A DNA stretch of 64,000 nt, taken from assembly GCA_025655575.1 (NCBI GenBank), contig JAHXIP010000003.1, positions 217,649 to 281,648 of the forward strand, read 5' to 3'. The stretch is from Candidatus Thiodiazotropha sp. (ex Monitilora ramsayi). GTDB taxonomy: Bacteria > Pseudomonadota > Gammaproteobacteria > Chromatiales > Chromatiaceae. The position numbers and the translations under genes were made by a program. The notes under the pieces were generated by a model. That model did no database searches. It was not told the DNA's origin and worked only from the letters and a program-made list of their open reading frames with translations. Below are positions 45,893-55,361 of the stretch, one piece after another (the stretch's first letter is position 1; each line of letters starts with the position of its first letter).

Positions 45893-45962
45893 AGCCTCAC
45901 ACACCCACGTAGGCGACAAGGTGGAGGCTCTTTCCCTGACCTCGTGATAAGCAGTTGGAAAC
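45893..45962 (+). pseudogene. Decayed fragment of haloacid dehalogenase gene
   Basis: About 70 bp (ACACACCCACGTAGGCGACA through GATAAGCAGTTGGAA) align with 48035-48103 of the intact dehalogenase gene at roughly 80 percent identity with one small deletion that breaks the frame. The fragment ends exactly where similarity to the metallochaperone copy begins, marking a recombination junction. Confidence 0.75.
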
Positions 45963-46311
45963 AAAAATATTTTCAGTGCCCCAATCAACGGTCAAGCACC
46001 ATATTAACTCACCCTGGCACTGGGACGAGAAGGATCAGGTCTACTACTTCTGTGACGATCCCGGGTGTGACGTAGTCTACTTCGGACTCGATGGCTCCGT
46101 GATAGAGAAATCGGCCCTGCGAACGATAGCCGGTGTCAAAGAGAAGACTGGCCATTCACTCGTCTGCTACTGCTTTGGCATCACACGGAAAGAGGCCAGA
46201 GACAATTCTGAAGCTAAGACCTTCGTCATGACTGAAACGGAGAAACAAACCTGCACCTGTTCTTCACAAAATCCTTCCGGCCGTTGCTGCCTTAAAGATT
46301 TTCCCCGATGA
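45955..46311 (+). pseudogene. N-truncated copy of metallochaperone gene
   Basis: The frame (TTG 45955 to 46311, 118 codons) is closely similar to residues about 30-140 of the 41678-42103 product: FCDDPGCDVVYFGLD, SLVCYCFGITRKEARD, CSSQNPSGRCCLKDF. It lacks the N-terminal Cys motifs CCSG and CPMNGK, has no ATG at its head, and its first codons come from a dehalogenase fragment. The [2Fe-2S]-type Cys are kept, so a product could still fold if translated, but I regard it as a remnant. Confidence 0.65.
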
Positions 46312-46329
46312 TAAAATCCACCTGCTTCT

Positions 46330-46674
46330 ATGAATAAACCTATGACCAACAGAGAGACAGCCCTGGAGTATCTTCGTTATTTCTGCGCTGGGGATATTGA
46401 TGGGCTGAGCCGGCTATTCACGGCTGATCTTATCCTCGACGGTCCCTTCCATCAGTTCTCTTCGGCAGAGGAGTATCTACAAAGCTTGCGCAACACTCCC
46501 CCCGAAACCAGTAACTACAATCTACTGAGCATCACCGATAGCGATGACGAGGTCGCACTATTTTACGACTATCTCAAACCGCATCAGCGTGTACGCATAG
46601 CTCAATGCTTCAGATTTCGCCAACAGCAGATCTCAGAGATCCTGCTAATCTTTGATACTAGAAGTATCACCTGA
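46330..46674 (+). CDS. SnoaL-like (NTF2-fold) protein
   Basis: A 114-residue protein with the NTF2-fold pattern: N-terminal helix (TALEYLRYFCAGDIDGLSRLFTADL), then LDGPFHQFSSAEEYLQSL and alternating strands (VALFYDYLKP; RIAQCFRFRQQQISEILLIFD). SnoaL-like proteins are small enzymes or binding proteins; no substrate is evident. A truncated relic of the same gene follows the other metallochaperone copy at 42119. Confidence 0.8.
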   Translation: MNKPMTNRETALEYLRYFCAGDIDGLSRLFTADLILDGPFHQFSSAEEYLQSLRNTPPETSNYNLLSITDSDDEVALFYDYLKPHQRVRIAQCFRFRQQQISEILLIFDTRSIT

Positions 46675-46745
46675 TCCTACACCGACAATCATCTCTTCCA
46701 AGTTATCGTGCAGCGATTTGGTGTCGTTTTCAAAGAGGAATCAGC

Positions 46746-47129
46746 ATGAACACAACACGGCTCAGTCTCTACTATCTCGCCACCTATCTCTGGCTGGGCG
46801 GTCTTGCCCTCATCTCTGCACCAAAACTCTCTGCCGAGCTGATGCTCTCCAATGGAGACTACTCCGCCATCATGTTGCGCGCACTGGGCATGTTCATGAT
46901 CGGTCTGGGAATCATTGTGGTACAGGTAATTCGGCGACGGATCATGGAGCTCTATGGCACCACCTTGCTGGTACGACTATTTTTTCTCTTCTGCCTCATG
47001 ACTTTTTACCTATTTTCTGAGGATCCCTTTTTTCTCGTGCTGTTCGCCATAGTTGTATTCGGTGTAATGCTGACCGGCATCAGCTTCCTGCTCGATCATC
47101 AACGGGGTGAGGGCATTAGCCATCATTGA
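46746..47129 (+). CDS. Four-TM membrane protein, unknown
   Basis: A 127-residue integral membrane protein with four helices (about 8-26, 45-63, 74-91 and 95-115) and a hydrophilic tail with His at the end. AGAGGAA precedes the ATG. No family recognised; the overall pattern resembles small DUF-type membrane proteins linked to redox enzymes, but there are no conserved His pairs in the helices. Confidence 0.68.
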   Translation: MNTTRLSLYYLATYLWLGGLALISAPKLSAELMLSNGDYSAIMLRALGMFMIGLGIIVVQVIRRRIMELYGTTLLVRLFFLFCLMTFYLFSEDPFFLVLFAIVVFGVMLTGISFLLDHQRGEGISHH

Positions 47130-47382
47130 TTAGATGTGATGACGGTTGAGGATTCTTAATATTTAGCAGGAGTTCCAAGATCTCTTTTCCTCCTACCTAT
47201 TTATAGATATTCCACCACATACTAAAACCTATAAAAAGATATGGAGCACGACCCTGCCAGATTCAACAACACCCTTCAGCGCACTTGATATTGTGCTACA
47301 TTTCTGTGTGTTATCACGCAGAATTCAGCACATAGCAAAAAAACATCTATTGAGATAGCAATCATTTTCCCGGGGAGACATC

Positions 47383-47772
47383 ATGAATTTTTCTACACTC
47401 AAAATGACTCTATTCGCAATGAGCTGCATCGGATCCATCGAAGCTGCCACGCTGGAACAGTACAAAAAAGTCTGTTCAGATAACCAACAAAACAACATGG
47501 GAGCGGAGCTTTGTGAATGCGTGGGAAAAGAAGCGCTAATCCGGTTCAATGAAGATGAATTCAACTTCTTCTACGCCACCGCAGCGAAAGACATCGCCGC
47601 GACACAAAAATACAATATGGCCCTTGCACCACAGCAGAAAATGAATGTGATTATGTTTACCATGAAGGGACCTTCCCTATGTGCAGGTAAGCTTGCCAGA
47701 CAAGGAAAAAAACCTCCCGCAAAAAACCGGGGCAGTGCAACATCAAGTGCAACAGAGGCAGCTGTACAATAA
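47383..47772 (+). CDS. Small exported protein with four cysteines
   Basis: A 129-residue protein with a signal peptide (LKMTLFAMSCIGSIEA), a compact helical mature domain containing VCSDNQQNNMGAELCECVGKEAL and a later LCAGKL, and a disordered Lys/Pro/Ser tail. The Cys arrangement resembles small periplasmic proteins with disulfide bonds. GGGGAGA upstream supports the start. Function unknown. Confidence 0.65.
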   Translation: MNFSTLKMTLFAMSCIGSIEAATLEQYKKVCSDNQQNNMGAELCECVGKEALIRFNEDEFNFFYATAAKDIAATQKYNMALAPQQKMNVIMFTMKGPSLCAGKLARQGKKPPAKNRGSATSSATEAAVQ

Positions 47773-47972
47773 TCCATTGCCACCTCAACCAACAGCGTGT
47801 GCCATTTTATATGCTGTTTTCAGTACTGCTCACACTACAAAACGACAACAGATCAAGTTCCACCTCACTTGGCAACTTGTGTGTCCGACTTTCAACACAA
47901 CTGCCTTGGTGCTACTGTTGAGGCAACTCCAGCGCGAACGTTCGCGTACTCAATAACCAGAAGAACGACAAA

Positions 47973-48662
47973 ATGCCGGTTACCCTTGCTTTCGATGTCT
48001 ACGGAACATTAATCAATACCCACGGAGTGGTTGAGGCCCTACACACCCATGTCGGCGACAAGGCAGAGGCCTTCTCCCAGACCTGGCGTGATAAACAGTT
48101 GGAATATGCGTTCCGGCGCGGCCTGATGCAGCACTACGAGAACTTTGCCGTCTGTACCAAGGATGCACTTAACTACACTTGTGAGTTCCATCGAGCACCG
48201 CTGACGGAGGCACAAAAACACCTCTTACTGGCGGAGTACCGGGTACTGCCTCCTTTTGAGGATGTCAGGGAAGGGCTGGCACTGCTGAGCGGCGGTGGCA
48301 ATCGTCTCTTTGCCTTCTCCAACGGCAGTACCGAGGCGGTTACCACGCTGCTCTCCTCGGCAGGCATCCTCGACGCCTTTCTCGGCGTGGTGAGTGTCGA
48401 TGATCTGAAGTCATTCAAGCCCAACCCAGCCGTTTATTGCCACTTTCTCAGAGTCTCTGGCGCATCAGCCGGCGATGCATGGCTGGTTTCGAGCAATCCT
48501 TTCGATGTTATTGGCGCAGTCTCCGCCGGCATGAAGGCTGCCTGGTTGAAACGCAGTCCTGAGGCCCTGTTCGATCCATGGGATGTAGAACCCACGATCA
48601 CTATCAGCAGTCTGATCGAACTCGAAGAGCGAATTGCACGCTATCTCAGTAGAGGTACATAA
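47973..48662 (+). CDS. HAD-superfamily haloacid dehalogenase, type II
   Basis: A 229-residue L-2-haloacid dehalogenase-like hydrolase. The nucleophile Asp is in LAFDVYGTLINTHG, motif II Ser in LFAFSNGSTEAV, motif III Lys in SFKPNPAVYCHFL and the final motif in LVSSNPFDVIGAVSAG; cap-domain helices lie between motifs I and II. Type II dehalogenases normally show this SSNxxD ending. The enzyme may also act on other phosphate or halo substrates. A degraded 70-bp piece of this gene is at 45893-45962. Confidence 0.9.
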   Translation: MPVTLAFDVYGTLINTHGVVEALHTHVGDKAEAFSQTWRDKQLEYAFRRGLMQHYENFAVCTKDALNYTCEFHRAPLTEAQKHLLLAEYRVLPPFEDVREGLALLSGGGNRLFAFSNGSTEAVTTLLSSAGILDAFLGVVSVDDLKSFKPNPAVYCHFLRVSGASAGDAWLVSSNPFDVIGAVSAGMKAAWLKRSPEALFDPWDVEPTITISSLIELEERIARYLSRGT

Positions 48663-48767
48663 ACATGGCACAAAATACTATCCTTTCAGAATAGGTGTCT
48701 GATGCTATCTGGCAGGTACTCACGTACTCACAACATGATGATTGAGTCCTCAAGCGAACCATCCTAA

Positions 48768-51149
48768 CTAAGGTGAGCACTCTGAAACGGCCCCTTCAGA
48801 AATCGTCTGATCCAGCATCTCTGATTGGTAGCTTTGAATAAACCGAATAAGGTCGCCATGGGCCAGGGGCTTGGAGATATAGAAGCCCTGTCCCTCATCG
48901 CAGCCTTCCTGTTTGAGGAATACCAGTTGCTCAGGCTGCTCGATGCCCTCTGCCACTATTTGCATATCCAGCGTGTGTCCCAAACCTATGATGGTTCTTG
49001 AGATCTCTGCACTCTGAGAGTCTTTACAGACCTTATTGATAAAGCTGCGGTCTATCTTGAGTTTATTGATTGGAAAGCGTGAGAGATGAGCCAGCGAAGA
49101 GTAACCCGTACCAAAATCATCAATGGATATGGAGACACCAAGCCTGCGAAGCGCTTGCAGGTAATGGGCCGAAGCTTCAACATCCCGCATCAGAACATTT
49201 TCCGTAATCTCCAATTCCAGGAAACGGGCATCCAGTTGCTGTGATTCCAATATCCGCTTGACCGAATCGACAAATGCCTCATGCTGAATCTGCACCCCCG
49301 ACAGATTCACTGCGACATGACCAAAATCGATTTGTTTCTCTATCCATCCTTTCATGTCAAGGCAGGCCTTCTCCAGCACCCACTCGCCAATCTCCCGGAT
49401 CAGACCCGACTCTTCCGCCACCGGAATAAATTCATCCGGTGAAATAAGCCCACCTTCAGGATGGCGCCACCTCAATAGTGCCTCCACACCGACAATTCTG
49501 TTTGTCTGCAAACTGATTTTGGGTTGGTAGTGGATCTGAAGCTGATTTTTCACCACGGCTTGCCGCAGGCCTGACTCAAGAGTGATGTGCTGATAGGCAT
49601 TGTGAGTCAGCTCTTCGGTGTAAAACTGAAATCCTCCACGGCCACTGTTCTTTGCCTTGTACATAGCCGCATCGGCGTTTTTCAACAGCTCTGCTGTCGA
49701 CTCCCCATCACGTGGATAGACTGCAATACCGATACTGGCGTTGAGGTAGAACTCATGCCCCTCTTCCTCAAAAGGCTTTTCGAAACAGGCCAGTAGCTTC
49801 TCCGCTACAACGGCGATACTGTGTGAGCGCGGGACATTTTCAAGCAACACTGCAAACTCGTCGCCACCCAACCGGGCCAGGGTGTCACCCTCTCTCACCG
49901 CCTTCATCAGACGCTGGGATACTTTCTTCAGTACCCGATCGCCGGCAGGATGCCCAAGACTGTCATTGATGTTTTTGAATCGATCCAGATCGAAGAACAG
50001 GATACACAAACGCTGCCCTGACCGGTTGGCTTGAGTAATGGCGTGATCGACACGACCATTGAACATCAGCCTGTTCGGCAATTCAGTCAGCCAATCATGG
50101 TAGGCAAGAAATTTAGCCCTACCCTCTGCCGTTATCCGCTCAGTGATATCAATGTGCACACCCGTTAGCTTGATCAGCCTGTCCTTGACATCGAAGGTCG
50201 GCGTTGCCCTTGCCAGGATCCATTTATAGCTGCCGTCTTTGTGATGCAGTCTGTACTCTTCCTCCCAGTTACCCCAGGGTTTCGCACGATAGGCCTCTAT
50301 TTTCTGGATGATACGGTCCCGCTCATCCGGGTGCAGGCGGGAGACCCAAGTTCGGAAAGAACTTGGCAATTCGTCATCACTGAACCCGATCTGCGCTTTC
50401 CATCGCGGCGACAGGTAGAGCTGGTCGTTAGCGATATCCCACTCCCAGACCCCATCCAGTGAGGATTCCAGTATTTTGCCGATTTTATGTTCACTGGTTT
50501 GCAGTGCACGCTGTGCCAGCTTAAGTTCACGTGAACCGGCACTCACCTCTTCCTGCAGAAACTGCTGCGCCAGAGAGACGTGTATGGTATCGACCACCTG
50601 CAGATAGAACTTTCTGGCAAGGGTTAACAATCCGATGGCGAACAGCAGAACGAAACTGGCAAGAAATGAAGTGGCATGGTCTCCCCGCAACAGCAGGCCG
50701 ACTTCAAGCGGCAACAGCAGGGGAATCAGAAACAGGACATAAACCTCCAGCACCACCGCATAGGCAGACAGACTGCCGGCCGCCAGTCCTGCAATAATCA
50801 TAAATAACACAACCTGATCAGTATTCGACCAGGCAGGATCATAGAACAGACTCAGCAGACTCCAGACAATGCCACTCACAAAGGTCAGTAGCATATGCTG
50901 GCGCAACCATCTTCCTGGCAGAAACAGTTCAGGATTCTGCTTCTTGAATTGCCGAAACAGTATCAGTCTCACAAAGCTGAGCAGTATTATCGCTGCCAGC
51001 CATCCCACCAGTAGCAAATTATCGGTAACCCGCCAGTAATAGAGGCCGGTCAACACGGCAACACCCATTCCCGTGAGGACAGCGATATTCCCCTGCGTAT
51101 AAAGCAGTTGTACCTGTTTGCGCTGTACGCCTTCCTGCGTGATCTTCAT
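48768..51149 (-). CDS. Membrane PAS-GGDEF-EAL protein
   Basis: A 793-residue c-di-GMP turnover protein from ATG 51149 (in-frame TTG at 51176 possible). Six or seven N-terminal transmembrane helices (residues about 20-195) form a membrane sensor, followed by a coiled coil, a PAS domain (LDGVWEWDIANDQLYLSPRW; WEEEYRLHHKDGSYKWILAR), GGDEF (LARLGGDEFAVLL, RxxD inhibitory site REGD upstream) and EAL (GVEALLRWRHP, LEITENVL, IDDFGTGYSSL, KIDRSF, VAEGIE). All catalytic motifs of both domains are present. It lies 66 bp after the kinase-HDOD gene on the same strand. Confidence 0.93.
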   Translation of the reverse strand: MKITQEGVQRKQVQLLYTQGNIAVLTGMGVAVLTGLYYWRVTDNLLLVGWLAAIILLSFVRLILFRQFKKQNPELFLPGRWLRQHMLLTFVSGIVWSLLSLFYDPAWSNTDQVVLFMIIAGLAAGSLSAYAVVLEVYVLFLIPLLLPLEVGLLLRGDHATSFLASFVLLFAIGLLTLARKFYLQVVDTIHVSLAQQFLQEEVSAGSRELKLAQRALQTSEHKIGKILESSLDGVWEWDIANDQLYLSPRWKAQIGFSDDELPSSFRTWVSRLHPDERDRIIQKIEAYRAKPWGNWEEEYRLHHKDGSYKWILARATPTFDVKDRLIKLTGVHIDITERITAEGRAKFLAYHDWLTELPNRLMFNGRVDHAITQANRSGQRLCILFFDLDRFKNINDSLGHPAGDRVLKKVSQRLMKAVREGDTLARLGGDEFAVLLENVPRSHSIAVVAEKLLACFEKPFEEEGHEFYLNASIGIAVYPRDGESTAELLKNADAAMYKAKNSGRGGFQFYTEELTHNAYQHITLESGLRQAVVKNQLQIHYQPKISLQTNRIVGVEALLRWRHPEGGLISPDEFIPVAEESGLIREIGEWVLEKACLDMKGWIEKQIDFGHVAVNLSGVQIQHEAFVDSVKRILESQQLDARFLELEITENVLMRDVEASAHYLQALRRLGVSISIDDFGTGYSSLAHLSRFPINKLKIDRSFINKVCKDSQSAEISRTIIGLGHTLDMQIVAEGIEQPEQLVFLKQEGCDEGQGFYISKPLAHGDLIRFIQSYQSEMLDQTISEGAVSECSP

Positions 51150-51214
51150 GATCTTCAGTGTATCCTTGTCACCCAATCATTGAGCGGCTGTGTCATTCAA
51201 GTTCTCACTCGTCA

Positions 51215-53590
51215 TTATCTTACCGCCAGTACAATTTGATTTCTCAGCGACTTCAATAAATTGAGGCGCTTCTTGTCGATCTCCAAACCATGTGGCTGCA
51301 TATGATCAGCATAAATCAATCCAACGGGCCGCTTATTGATTACCAGAGGAAAGAGTAAAAATGAACCGGCATTGGAGATCTGTTTGTACCAATCAGGAAT
51401 ATCCGCCTGGATTTTTGTGTCGGTAGCATCGGCAATGTAGACATCCACCGCATTTTTCAACGCACCATGAAAGACATCCACACTGTACGCGGTAGCAAAT
51501 CGAAAATTTTTAACGAAAGCTTCATCCGCATCACCGAAACTGAGTCGTCCTACCATGCTGCCGCTCTTACGATCCAGCAAAGCAAGTACCACTCGATGGA
51601 ATCCTACCGCACGATACATAGTCTCAAGTACCACATTAAAGATCTCGGAGACACTATGTTCGCCAACCAGCATACCTGTCACTTCCTGCAGACCGTCCAT
51701 CAACAGGCTCTCGGCATCAGCTGGCGCCTCGTTCGTCTGAATAACTTCTTTTTCCTGCTTAAGAGCGCCTGTCCCTTCTCCATTGAGAATCTGTGTCTCA
51801 CCCAGGCCATCCTTTTCCACTGCCTGTTTTCTCACTTCATTCTGCTGTTCTCTGGGCTGCAGCTTTTCAGTGGCACAGGTCAAACTCTGCACAAAATCCT
51901 GTGAGATATCTGTTGCGAGCACCTTGGCCATCTCCTGAAAATCATTGACCGCATGTTGGGTTAGATGTGTCACTTTTTTCTGGCTGAGATTGAGACCCTT
52001 TGCGTATTTTTTTGTCAGAACATCCATTGCCTCTTTATCATCGAGACCCGTCGACACCATTGTCTCCATTGCCTCATGGGAAAAGGCAGTGACCATACGC
52101 CGCTTATCCACCCGATTGACCGGTTTGTGGTCCCCCTGCCATCCTTTCAGACTATCAATCAACGATTTGGGAAAGTTCCATTGTTTTGCGATCTCGATAC
52201 CGATTTTTTCGTAGCTCACACCCAGCACATTATGCTGTGACGTAACGGATTCCATACCTTCTGCCTGTGCCAGGCGTTCGATCTCTTTCGACTCTTCCGG
52301 GAGGTAGAAGGCCACCAGCAGCTGTCCCAGATCCTGCAACAGTCCTGTCAGAAAGTAGGCCTCAGACTCCGACTGATCGATCTCATCTGCAACACGATGT
52401 GCCAGGGTGGCGCGAAACATGGCTGTCGACACCAGCTCTCTCAGCTTTTCAGCCTGCTCCTTGTTTTCGATGTGTTCGAAAAATATCAACGAAGCGGCCA
52501 GTGAGCGGATTGCCTGCGTACCCAACACCACCACTGCTCGTGACACGGTACCGATGCTGCCCGAGAAACGGCCATAGAAAGCGGAGTTGACCACCTTGAG
52601 AATCTTATTGGTGAGGGCGAAATCCTTGACGATGACACCCGCCATCTGGTTCACATCCTTGTCACTGGCATAGGTCATGGCATTGATGCTGCGCACCGAG
52701 TTGGAGAGCGCAGGGAAATCACTTTTACGCTTCATTCGCCGCAGCAGGAACTCCACTGTACCGCTGGCCTCATCCTCCAGTTTGATCCTTCCAGCAGCCG
52801 GATTGCGCATGGTGTTGAATGCCTGCAGCATCTCCCCGGCATCGCTGTAGCGTAGGGCGGGATCCTTTTCCAGCGCCTTGAGGATGAACTGATCGAGCTT
52901 TTCATCCACCACTTTATTGAACTGGGATGGGGGCATGGGATCGAGTTTCAGGATGGCATCGATAACCACCTGCTGCTGATTACCGCTGAACACGGGCATG
53001 CCGGTCAGCATCTCATCGAGGATCAAACCCAGAGCGAAGACATCGGCCTGCGGTCCCACCTCACCATGTTCGATGTACTCGGGTGCCAGATAGCGGGGGG
53101 TACCGATCAGTTGACGGTCCGGACCTCTCCCCTCAGTCAGTAACCGGGCAATGCCGAAATCCATGATCTTCGGCAGCTGTTCAGCATTGATAATGATATT
53201 CGCAGGCTTGAGGTCCCGATGGACAATGCCTGTCTTGTGAGCCTCGGCAACCCCTTCCAGCAGACCCTGGAAGATAGTCATCGCTTGAGGTAATTCGAGC
53301 GGTTTGCCGCCGATCATCTCCGACAGTAGCTCACCCTCGACATATTCAAACACCAGATAGGGCGTATCTTTGTGTTGGCCCGCCTCGTAGATGGAGACGA
53401 TATTGGGATGCTGCAGCCGGCTCATGGTTCGCGCTTCATCCCGGAAAGAGGTCTCCGGCAATGAGTTACTGAGTAACTTGATGGCGACCCGGCGCTCCAG
53501 TTGGGTGTCGTGACACAGATAGACCGTACCCTGGTTGCCGGAACCGAGCACCTTCCCCACTTGAAATCTTCCAATCTGCTTTATGGACAT
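51215..53590 (-). CDS. Ser/Thr protein kinase-HDOD-GAF protein
   Basis: A 791-residue cytoplasmic signalling protein from ATG 53590 (in-frame TTG at 53629 possible). Kinase domain (about 5-265): GSGNQGTVYL, VAIKLL, HRDLKPANIIIN, DFGIARLL, GTPRYLAPEY, all catalytic residues present. Then an HDOD domain (about 290-490: VIVKDFALTNKILKVVNSAFYG; VVLGTQAIRSLAASLIFFEH), which lacks HD phosphohydrolase metal ligands, and a C-terminal GAF (about 645-791: VLETMYRAVGFHRVVLALLD). Kinase-HDOD fusions occur in some gammaproteobacteria. It sits between the hydrogenase protease and the PAS-GGDEF-EAL gene on the same strand. Confidence 0.92.
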   Translation of the reverse strand: MSIKQIGRFQVGKVLGSGNQGTVYLCHDTQLERRVAIKLLSNSLPETSFRDEARTMSRLQHPNIVSIYEAGQHKDTPYLVFEYVEGELLSEMIGGKPLELPQAMTIFQGLLEGVAEAHKTGIVHRDLKPANIIINAEQLPKIMDFGIARLLTEGRGPDRQLIGTPRYLAPEYIEHGEVGPQADVFALGLILDEMLTGMPVFSGNQQQVVIDAILKLDPMPPSQFNKVVDEKLDQFILKALEKDPALRYSDAGEMLQAFNTMRNPAAGRIKLEDEASGTVEFLLRRMKRKSDFPALSNSVRSINAMTYASDKDVNQMAGVIVKDFALTNKILKVVNSAFYGRFSGSIGTVSRAVVVLGTQAIRSLAASLIFFEHIENKEQAEKLRELVSTAMFRATLAHRVADEIDQSESEAYFLTGLLQDLGQLLVAFYLPEESKEIERLAQAEGMESVTSQHNVLGVSYEKIGIEIAKQWNFPKSLIDSLKGWQGDHKPVNRVDKRRMVTAFSHEAMETMVSTGLDDKEAMDVLTKKYAKGLNLSQKKVTHLTQHAVNDFQEMAKVLATDISQDFVQSLTCATEKLQPREQQNEVRKQAVEKDGLGETQILNGEGTGALKQEKEVIQTNEAPADAESLLMDGLQEVTGMLVGEHSVSEIFNVVLETMYRAVGFHRVVLALLDRKSGSMVGRLSFGDADEAFVKNFRFATAYSVDVFHGALKNAVDVYIADATDTKIQADIPDWYKQISNAGSFLLFPLVINKRPVGLIYADHMQPHGLEIDKKRLNLLKSLRNQIVLAVR

Positions 53591-53649
53591 AAATCGGTAT
53601 TCATCCCCTCTCCCGGACCTTATCGGCAAGCAGGATGAAATCTGATGGG

Positions 53650-54066
53650 TCAGATCAGGGGAAGTACCAGCCGTTCAAGCGCCTCCACGTCCAACGATGG
53701 CAGCTCAGATAGCGCTATACCGGTGTGGATACCGATAAGATGAAAATCTGGTGGCATCTGACCCAGCTGGGTCCCCAGAGCCAGGGTCTGCGCCACGCCG
53801 AATCCATGACTGGAAGTGGAGACGGAAATCTGTTGCAAATCAACGGGTGCCAGCAGACTGGCACCACCCGGTGTCTCATCCAGCGCCACGGCATCGATCA
53901 GTATGACTTTTAATACTTCGCGGAAATAATTCAACAGCTGACTGCCGGGACGATCCAGCTTGATCAGCTCACACTCCGATAGCTGCAGCGTCGATAGATG
54001 ATCAACCGCCAGCCAAGCCAACCGGTCGGCGCCGAAGGGGGATCCAACACCGATCACCCGGATCAT
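53650..54066 (-). CDS. Hydrogenase maturation protease
   Basis: A 138-residue HycI/HoxW-type endopeptidase that trims the C-terminus of the NiFe large subunit after nickel insertion. Conserved nickel-ligand Asp is in VILIDAVALDETPGG and His in STSSHGFGV. The first motif reads GVGSPFGADRLAW instead of the usual GxGNxxxxDDG, with one Asp kept and Asn changed to Ser, a variant that I believe is known in proteases of group 3b clusters. It overlaps hydA by 4 nt, so it very likely serves that enzyme. Confidence 0.88.
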   Translation of the reverse strand: MIRVIGVGSPFGADRLAWLAVDHLSTLQLSECELIKLDRPGSQLLNYFREVLKVILIDAVALDETPGGASLLAPVDLQQISVSTSSHGFGVAQTLALGTQLGQMPPDFHLIGIHTGIALSELPSLDVEALERLVLPLI

Positions 54067-55361
54067 CGGCGATTGAGTTTGAGCTTGAGAAAATGGGTTG
54101 CACAGGAGATGCAGGGATCATAGTTTCGAATCACCTGCTCTGCCCGAAGGCGAATGGCTTCATCCGGCGAGTCGAGTCCCAGCTTTTCCAGAGATTGGCG
54201 GATATCCTCCTCAATCCGTCCCTGGTTCTGGCTGGTGGGGGGCACGATACGCGCATAACGTACGATGCCTTTCTCGTCCACATCGTAGCGATGCCAGAGA
54301 AAGCCCCTGGGTGCCTCAGTACAACCGAAGGCATTCCCCTCTTGGGGTGTCACTACGGTATACGATGCCTGCGGCACCTCATAATTCTCCAGCAGACGTA
54401 TCGCCTCAAAAACAGCAAAGTGAAGTTCGATGGCGCGGGCCACAATACTGTGGAACATATTGTGGCTGGGAAAATGGATACCACACCCCTCCATCACCTG
54501 GCGTACCGGTTTGGGCAATTGGTGAAAATTGAGATTGAGTCTCGCCAAGGGCCCGGTCAGGTAGGGCCTGCCGTCCAGTGTGGCATGCAACGCCGTCGAA
54601 TGGGGCGATTGATGTTCCTGAAAAAAACTATCAAAGAAACTGATATCGGTCTCCAGTCCCTGACCCGAGATCAGGTTGCCCTGACCGATGGCGTACTCCT
54701 GTGGATGGCTCAGCGCCACGCTGATGAAGGCCTGTTCATCATGTGGAAACTCGAGTCCGGCAGTCCAGTCGACCAATGCCTCTGTCGCCGGTAAGGCATC
54801 ACGCAAGCGTTGCAGGATCGGTGCAACATCTTCCTCTCGGGGTGCCCGATAGAATCCACCCACCCGCACACCCACCGGATGTACCGAGCGCCCACCGAAC
54901 AACCCAATCAGGTCGTTGCCGAGTGTCTGTAGATTGAGTCCCCTTTTCACAGCATCCGGATAGTCCCGGGCCATGGCGATGGCCGAGTCGAAACCAAGAA
55001 AGTCGGGCGCGGCCAGTAGATGGATATGCAACGCATGGCTCTGCAGCCATTCGCCGCAATACATCACCCGGCGCATGGCCACCAACCAGTCGGGCGGCTC
55101 AAAGCCGAACAGACGCTCGAAGGCTTGCACCGCACTCATCTGGTAAGCCACCGGGCAGATGCCGCAAATCCGCGCCACCATATCGATCACCTGATCGCAT
55201 TCGTAACCTTCGACAAATTTCTCAAACAGCCGGGGCGGTTCGAAGATACGGAGATTCAGGCGTTCGATCTCGCCATTGACCACATCCAACTCCAGCGCAC
55301 CCTCACCTTCGACGCGGGTCAGCACAGGAACATGGATATGAATATCACGCGTTGCGGTCAT
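54063..55361 (-). CDS. hydA: NiFe hydrogenase large (alpha) subunit, group 3b
   Basis: Catalytic subunit of a bidirectional cytoplasmic NAD(P)-linked hydrogenase/sulfhydrogenase; 432 residues, as in group 3b. The N-terminal nickel motif is MVARICGICPVAYQ and the C-terminal one DPCISCATHFLKL, which ends with nine residues after His, the peptide that the protease removes. RVEGEGALELDV near the start is the usual L1-adjacent signature. ATG 55361 (GTG 55370 in frame). Overlaps hydD by 17 nt. The four genes hydB-G-D-A are all present and overlapping, so the enzyme is complete. Confidence 0.95.
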   Translation of the reverse strand: MTATRDIHIHVPVLTRVEGEGALELDVVNGEIERLNLRIFEPPRLFEKFVEGYECDQVIDMVARICGICPVAYQMSAVQAFERLFGFEPPDWLVAMRRVMYCGEWLQSHALHIHLLAAPDFLGFDSAIAMARDYPDAVKRGLNLQTLGNDLIGLFGGRSVHPVGVRVGGFYRAPREEDVAPILQRLRDALPATEALVDWTAGLEFPHDEQAFISVALSHPQEYAIGQGNLISGQGLETDISFFDSFFQEHQSPHSTALHATLDGRPYLTGPLARLNLNFHQLPKPVRQVMEGCGIHFPSHNMFHSIVARAIELHFAVFEAIRLLENYEVPQASYTVVTPQEGNAFGCTEAPRGFLWHRYDVDEKGIVRYARIVPPTSQNQGRIEEDIRQSLEKLGLDSPDEAIRLRAEQVIRNYDPCISCATHFLKLKLNRR

